Source: Rhynochetos jubatus
Taxonomy: Eukaryota > Chordata > Aves > Eurypygiformes > Rhynochetidae
NCBI GenBank assembly: GCA_027574665.1
Contig: CM050676.1
Location: 2,966,157-3,030,156, forward strand
DNA length: 64,000 nucleotides
Direction of reading: 5' to 3'
The first letter of the stretch is position 1. Each line of letters opens with the position of its first letter. Under the pieces are notes generated by a model, which worked only from the letters and a program-made list of their open reading frames with translations, was not told where the DNA came from and searched no databases. Shown here piece after piece: positions 1-64,000 of the stretch. The translations under genes were made by a program, and so were the position numbers.

Positions 1-2383
1 CCTCCCCTGCTAACCTTTACGTGAGAGGTAGGGAGCGCATCAGCTCACAACCCTGGCAAATACCTCCCCCCCCATGGCCTTCCTTTGTCCCCAGCTCTTT
101 GATCCGATCCTGTCCGAGTGCAGGGGACGCACTGGTGTTAAGCGGCTGGTTCCTTACAGTGCGCTGCTGAGCTTGCGGGGGGATCCTGGTGCACCCCGAC
201 CTCCTCACCGTTGCTGGTGGCTCCAGCTACCGCCCCAGAGATGCAGAGCAGCAACACAAGGCTGTGTCACCCACAGCAAAGTCAAGTGTGACCCAAAATA
301 GTGTGACCAAGAGTCTGCCAGCATCAGCCTGCAGAGCCCAGAGAGGAATGAACAGCTTTGGCTGCAAAGAGGCCATAATCCCCTTTTCTCCCAGAGGATC
401 CCTGCTCTCTGGAAGTGGGAAGGTTTCAGTTCTACTGGTGTGGGTGTGAGAGGAGGGGAGGACCCTCTCAGCCCCCTCCACTGAGCTCCCTGGCCCCTGG
501 ATCTTACCAGATTGCAGCAGGAGGGTGCATTCTCACTTCTCGCCTAAGCCCCAGCTGGTTTTCCCTTTGCCAGCCGTAATTTGTCACTGGCTCCTTGGGC
601 AGGAATGCTGGCCGTGGGCACAGGCTCGCAGAAAGCTGGAGACGGCCAGCAGACATCTCTGCCGCAGCGACAGATTCCTTCACCCGGGTAGCGTGGGGAA
701 CAGATGACAGGGGGTTGGCTTCTGCTTGGTGCCCCCTCGATGTTCTCACACCCAGGGGGGCAATAGCCTTTCTGCTTGCTTTGTTATCTTAATCTTTCTG
801 ACCTGTGCTATTTTGTGTGTAGCTTTGGTTTAACATCTTTCCACAGCAAAACCCTTTTGGTAATGAGAGAGCAGGGCTGGTCCTTCTCTCTTTTTAAAAA
901 AAACAAACAAAAAAAAGAAAAATACCATTGGGAGGAAAAAAAGAAAAGTTGCATCCCAGCAAACTGTTCCCATTGCCATCCCATCGACAGAGGAAGCGCC
1001 TCCCACCTACACTCACGTTAACTCCGCAGAGCCATGCTCCTGTGTGCACTCCTTTCTCTCTCTCTTTCTCTCTCTCTCGTGTCTCACGCTCACTAAATCA
1101 CATGCACATGGAGAGAAGGCTTTTAATAATTTAATGTTTCCAAGCTAAATTTTTAAATAGCCTTTTGTGGCCAGCTGGAAAATTGCGTTTGAAATTTGCC
1201 CTGTCGCCTGGGCCCCGAAATTCTTCTTTTGGGAATGTAAATCTGGATCTGCTACTAATTCCGGGTTAAATCCTTCGCAGACACCTTAGCTGGAATGTTT
1301 TGCCGCCTTCTTTTAAAAAAAAAAAGAAAAAGAAACAGGAAAAAATGTGGGGATTTTTCATTATTCTTTTATTTATAAATTCCCTCTACCTTCCTGGCCA
1401 CTCGGAAACTACCCAGGAGACAAAGGCTGTAACCGTGGGGTTGCTTGTCTCCGCGCCTGGCCAAGCGTCGGCTCCAGGTGGATAGCCCTCTTTCTATCCG
1501 AGGTAGCCTGTGCGTACCCGAGGCCTGCCTGAAAATCAAAGCCAGCCGAGAGAGTGCAGAAAACACCGTGTAAGCCAGCTCGGCCTGTGGTTTGGGTGTT
1601 TTTCATGCTGTTTAATTCCTTGTTTCTTGTGTGTTAATATCGTGGAAAGGTAACAAATTTCTGGAATGGATTTGCTTTGGTGGGAGGGAAAGTTCATGCA
1701 CATTTTTCTTCCCATTTTTTGTTTTAAAAGTCTTGAACACGCCCGTGTTTCCTATTGACTTGTTTCTCCCATAACATGCTTGTCTCTATAGAACACCTGG
1801 GATAGGAGTTGTAAGTTTTAACATTGCAAGGAAATGTTTTGGTTTTGGTTTGCTTTTCTTTTCTTCTTCTAATTATTTCTTTTTCCTTATTCAGTCCCAT
1901 TGTGGAGTTAGCGCAAGCAGGGCCGGGGTGTGGGGGCTGGGGGGAGCACGGGCGGGGGGAGCGGATTTCCAGCGTGGGATCTCCTTTGTATCGGCCTTCT
2001 CTGCCTGGTGCGGGTTCCGCTCCCCCTTCTCGAAAGCGCAGGTGGACTTACGGAAGTGAGAACTCCTTCCTGGGGTTGGCACCTCTGCCGGGTGCCGATT
2101 CCGCGTGAGGATTGCTCACGGTCTGACCGCTGTACCGAGCCTGTTGTTCTTAAACCAGAGGGACCTGGCTGGATGGGAGGGGGAAAGTTAGGAAGGCAGG
2201 AAAGAGGGTCGTTACTATCTTCATTTTTTTTCCTTTCTTTTGATTTTGGTTAAGAGAAAAAAACAATCAATTTGCAGCTGACAGCCTTGAGAAGGCCTTT
2301 TTTTACTCTCTCTGTGTTTCCCCTATTTTTCTCTTCTCCTCATGTCATTGTGTTCCGCATCAAACCCCCTTAACATCCCTCAG
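1..2383 (+). other. PTPRS: Intron 5' of the meB microexon (3' part only)
   Basis: No coding exon is seen; in particular there is no second half of Ig2. It holds a CT-rich simple repeat (about 1051-1078), a G-rich segment with several G runs (1924-1960), A-rich stretches, and a long pyrimidine-rich tract (about 2299-2345) that probably serves the microexon acceptor at 2382-2383. Confidence 0.7.
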
Positions 2384-60342
<57,959 letters not shown>

Positions 60343-61984
60343 AAAGCCATCCGTTGTGCAGACTCTACCAACCACTTAAGTCCTGGAAGGCCTCTTTTGA
60401 CCCAGGAGGAGCGTTTGAACTTACAAAACTGAATCAGAAGAAGTACCTTTTCATCTGGACAATGCATCGGGGAGCAGGGGGAAGGATTGAAAGGAACACC
60501 CCTTCAGGAACTCCATGTTGTAACCTGGACCGTGAAGAGGCAGCTCAGGAGATTGCTGGAGGACTGCTTTAAGTGGTGAACTGCTCTTGTTACCTCAAGT
60601 GGTGTTCGCTGCGGAGGACGTATGGACATCATGAAACAGACCCAAAAGCTAAAACACACCTTGCGAAACGTTGCCGCTGGAGAAGGGAAGGAAACCGACT
60701 TTGGTTACATCATTAGAGTTCAGTTTATTTACTAATATAGTTGGCAGTCTTTAAAGGAAGTCACTTGCAGAATTGGAGGTGTTGTGTAAAAGTTAAGGAA
60801 AGGAACCAAATCTCAACACGTAGGCAAACTTAGGGTCAGGAGTTCTTCTAGCTGGAGTCTTAATAACCTCAGTGTCAGCCGTGGGGTGAGTCTGGGCTTA
60901 CAGGCACCTTGCAAACAGCATTCGCTGAGTGCCCCTGCCACGCGAGAGGTTTTATAGCTCACGTTTTGAATACTTGGAACATTCCTCATTTCTTCTAATT
61001 CCAAAACCTATTTTTTAGGATATTTAAAATTCTAGAGACAGAGAGATCCAAACCTGGCTGTGTGGTGTGGCCCCCTCCCCTTGCACGCCGGCGGGACAGG
61101 TCGAGGTGGCGGCTCCCCGGGGCTGGGTTCGCTGTCTGCTGGTTCTGCTCCTCCTTTCCAGCGCATCCAGCTACCGCAAAGGCGTTCATTTGCCAGCGGT
61201 GGGACGCCCCGTAGAGAACGGCAGCCCCTTCCCTATCCTTCTGCGCATTCACGCGTCCCCCCTTCTGCCGCCAGCAGCTGTGCCCCCGCCAGTTCTGCCG
61301 CAGAAGGAGCATCTCCGACAGGAGCCCCAGAAGCACCCGTACGAAACCCGTTCCCCATAGCCAACTGCTTCTTGCTGCCACCCCCTCAGCCCTGAACGCA
61401 GCGGCTCTCCGGGGGCGATGCGGAGACCCTCAGGACCGTGCCGGTACCACGTCACACCCTCGGCACAGCTGCGAACGTGCCCTAGCTGTACACATGACGG
61501 GGAGAGATCGAGTCAGAGGCATTCAGTGGCATATACTGTGAGTGGCTTTCTTTAAAGTATCGATGTAACTGTAACAAGTGACATTACCTTTTTTTTAAAT
61601 AGTGTATTTTTTCCTTTTTTTTAAAAAAAAAGACAAAGAATATCAGTCAATGAATTTAAAAGAAAAATTTGCTTATTTGTTCATATTATGTTCAAAGACA
61701 GTCTATTTTTTCACTGTAGAAATGTTACGTGTAATGGCTGTGATATATAAAAATGCAGTGCGAATTGCTACTTCTACATATTGCTTTTCTACCATTTAAA
61801 AGGTTTAACTTGCTCATGTAAGAACAAAAACGTCCTTTCTGGATATTTTTTTGGGTTCTTTCATTTTAAACCGCAGACACATCCCACGTCTCCGGAGGGG
61901 AGCGAGCTGAGCAGGCAGGCCCAGACGCGGTGGCAGTGCCAACCCGCTCCCCTTCGGCCGTGGCCGTGTTGCCCGCTCCCAGCA

Positions 61985-62008
61985 GGGCCGGGGGGGGAGG
62001 GGCACGGG
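61985..62008 (+). other. G-run cluster in the 3' UTR
   Basis: Four G runs (3, 8, 4 and 4 long) in 24 bases on the transcribed-sense strand could form an RNA G-quadruplex. Prediction from sequence only. Confidence 0.45.
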
Positions 62009-62573
62009 GAGACCAAACAACCCCGGTGCCTTACGGTGACTGAAGACAGAGAGTTGGGCGCCGCGGCACACGTCAGCGCTCGCAGGGCGTTAGACGTCAG
62101 AGGTGTCGCGGAGGGAGCGGCCCAAGCCCGTCGGCGCGCTGGGTTGTAGATATAACGCTCTTGCAAGCGCGCGGCGGGCAGCACGTGCGGGAGCGGACGC
62201 ACTGCCCTGAACACTGCTTGCCCGTGACTTTTCCTTTTTTTATTTTTCTAGAAGGGGTAATCATGGCCATCACGTGCGACCCAGAAAACCCCACAACGAT
62301 CTATTTCCTGTCTTTAACGGAAAAACAAAAACCACAAAAAAAAAAAAAAAAAAAAAAAGAAAGGCTTCTTCGAGATTTTACTTCTTATTTGTGTGAAAGT
62401 TGCCCAAATTTCTAAGTATGTTGCAGCAAAATCTTACTGGACGAGATGGGGGGAGGGGGGGAGGTTTTTTTTCTTTGTATGAGAGCAAAGTGCTGTTGCT
62501 TTCACACTGTTCTTTCAAACTGAAACAGTAAGTGGTTTTGATACCACTGTGTATGTAGATATATTGACTTTGT

Positions 62574-62579
62574 ATTAAA
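62574..62579 (+). terminator. PTPRS: Polyadenylation signal ATTAAA
   Basis: ATTAAA in the context TTGTATTAAAGGAAG, after TATATTGACTTTG. It is the only strong hexamer in the 3' UTR and is followed by TGTCTG. The cleavage site would fall around 62590-62605. Confidence 0.75.
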
Positions 62580-62599
62580 GGAAGATTGTCTGACGGCCT

Positions 62600-64000
62600 G
62601 GCTGCAAGCCCGTTTCTTGGTCGGAGCGGGCAGCGCACGAAGCGGCTGCTCGGTGGAACCCAGAGACGGCAAGACCCTTCCTGCTGGCGCCCACGGCCAG
62701 GCAGCAGGTCGCTCCCTCTGCTGCGCTTACGCTCCTTCTGAAACTAGTTTGTGTTCTGCAGCCAGACGTGGCCACAAAGGAGCCAGCTCCCTTGGAGAGC
62801 GTTTGGGCGCAGAGCCGCAGGGACACGGGGGGATCTTGCTGCTACTTCAGCCGTGGCCGCGTGGACATCAGCCCAACCGAGGCGCCACGGAGCGTGGGTC
62901 ACGCCGACCCTGAGGCTTAAAACCTTCCCTGAGCCCCATCCCTGCTGCCCTGTGCCTTTGCCTTCCGTGGGGCCGTGGCACTGGGAGGGGCAGATCCCGT
63001 CCCCTTCCCTGCTCAGTCCAGACCGCAGGTGGGAAGGGGGTGCCAGCCCCCGCTGTCCGGGTGCCGTCCCGGCTCGGTGGGAGCGCCAAGCCGGCAGGCA
63101 GGTAGCAAACACCTCCGTGCCCAGGCTCGCCCAAAGCAGAAGGCAGCGAGCGCCGAAGGCCGCGTGCGAAGCCCTTGTCCCACTGCCAGAGGGTCCCATG
63201 TCTGCGTTCAGGGGATTAGTCCAGGAAGAGAGAGCAGCTCCCAGCTCCTCCGCTGCCTGGAAAAGCACGCGGCTCGCGCTGCCGTAACCGGCGACAGGAT
63301 GGGTGGCAATGCTGAAAGCAGAAAACGTGGCGGTCAGGCTGCTCAGTGCCAACATGAGCCGCTTAAAAACCTGTGTCCCGCTGAGCCAGAGCCTACGGAA
63401 GCTAAACCAGCGTCTTCAGCAGGTCTGTGCACAGCGGCTCCTGCTCACCCGTTGGCTCAGTCCAGGCTGAGCTTCCCACCTCATCCGCGTCAGGACGGAG
63501 GAGCTGAGCAGGGAACGGCTGGCAAGGACGCCGGGCTCGGGAGGACGATGGGCCCTTCTGTGCGGGGTGTTGCCCTTCCCTGTTACTGCTGGGCTGTACC
63601 AGCACAAACCCGCTCGCCCTGCTACAGTGACACCACCACCAGCGCTTTGGCTCAGGCTTAAAGAACAGAAAACCCGCCCAAACGAGCAAGTGAGGACAGA
63701 ACCGCGGTCAATCAGGGGAGCCCAGGGAATTGCATGGCTTCCAAAACGTCGTTACTCCGTGTGATCGATGGAGCTGGGGGAGGGGGACCCAAACAAGCAT
63801 CAAACAGCGACAGCCCTGATGGCACCCGAAAAGAGAGTAAAAAAACCCTCCTGGTTTACAGTCGTGTCTCGTGTACGTGAGCACCTCCGGGCAGTTAGAG
63901 CAATAGCAACGATTTTTGACTCTTCCAAATCTCCTGGACTCGGTAACTCCTAGCACTGAGCCGTCAGTGCCTCCAGCAGCCTCCCATCCATCCCGGTGTG
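62600..64000. other. GC-rich sequence downstream of PTPRS
   Basis: No exon, mobile element or RNA gene recognised. Open frames on both strands (for example 62744-63355 minus and 62975-63661 plus) overlap each other and show no family signature; this is expected by chance at this GC content. Confidence 0.6.

Larger units (their letters stand above)
60343..62600 (+). other. PTPRS: PTPRS 3' UTR
   Basis: About 2.25 kb from the stop to just after ATTAAA. It alternates between CpG-rich blocks (about 61060-61450 and 61880-62210) and an A/T-rich block (about 61510-61860) that looks conserved-type UTR. G-run clusters sit at 61985-62008 and 62448-62463, and there is an A run at about 62336-62358. No upstream AATAAA is seen, so a single main end is likely. 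Confidence 0.75.

Noticed and set aside
1-2383. Second half of Ig2 or the meA microexon
   Set aside because: No sequence encoding the expected G-K-Y-E-C-V-A-T-N-S pattern is present; these exons must be upstream of the window.
62744-63661. Long open frames on both strands after the 3' UTR
   Set aside because: Overlapping frames on both strands in GC-rich DNA with no splice structure, domain or conserved motif; a neighbouring gene cannot be claimed.

Overview
The window is vertebrate, almost certainly avian, genomic DNA. It holds most of one large gene on the + strand: a type IIa (LAR-family) receptor protein tyrosine phosphatase, identified as PTPRS (PTP sigma). The avian call rests on several CR1 LINE 3' ends and on an LTR of a type I associate with birds other than fowl. 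The LTR has target-site duplications. PTPRS is preferred over PTPRD and PTPRF from the ectodomain and juxtamembrane sequence and from the C-terminus (QFCYQAALEYLGSFDHYAT then stop).

Layout: bases 1-12735 are intron downstream of the (absent) Ig2 exons, apart from a 12-nt microexon at 2384-2395 encoding the ELRE insert (meB) of the Ig2-Ig3 linker. Ig3 is at 12736-13005. FN1 to FN8 and the membrane-proximal region run from 15151 to 33766. The transmembrane exon is at 35475-35632. The juxtamembrane exons, including a 12-nt microexon and a 48-nt cassette, lie between 36603 and 45058. The catalytic D1 domain spans 48011-55724 and the D2 pseudophosphatase 56179-60342. A 3' UTR of about 2.25 kb ends near an ATTAAA signal at 62574. 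The last 1.4 kb is GC-rich sequence with no recognised gene. I resolve 30 exons totalling 5123 coding nt. All junctions agree in phase and give 1707 residues when every optional exon is included. The missing 5' part should hold the signal peptide, Ig1 and Ig2.

The product is a cell-surface adhesion phosphatase. Its Ig/FN ectodomain binds proteoglycans and synaptic partners, a furin-type site lies in the membrane-proximal region, and the cytoplasmic part pairs an active D1 with a D2 lacking key catalytic residues. Much of the interest is in splicing: four in-frame small exons of 12, 27, 12 and 48 nt, a block of four obligatory exons plus one microexon (FN4-FN7) that can be skipped in frame, a NAGNAG acceptor, a GC-AG intron, and a hairpin and two Rbfox-type TGCATG motifs downstream of the meB microexon. 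Mobile elements are four CR1 fragments in both orientations around the phosphatase exons and one solo LTR between the two halves of the D1 active-site motif. I found no second protein gene, tRNA, rRNA or CRISPR. The window looks like a well-known gene with rich splice architecture rather than a wholly unknown system.
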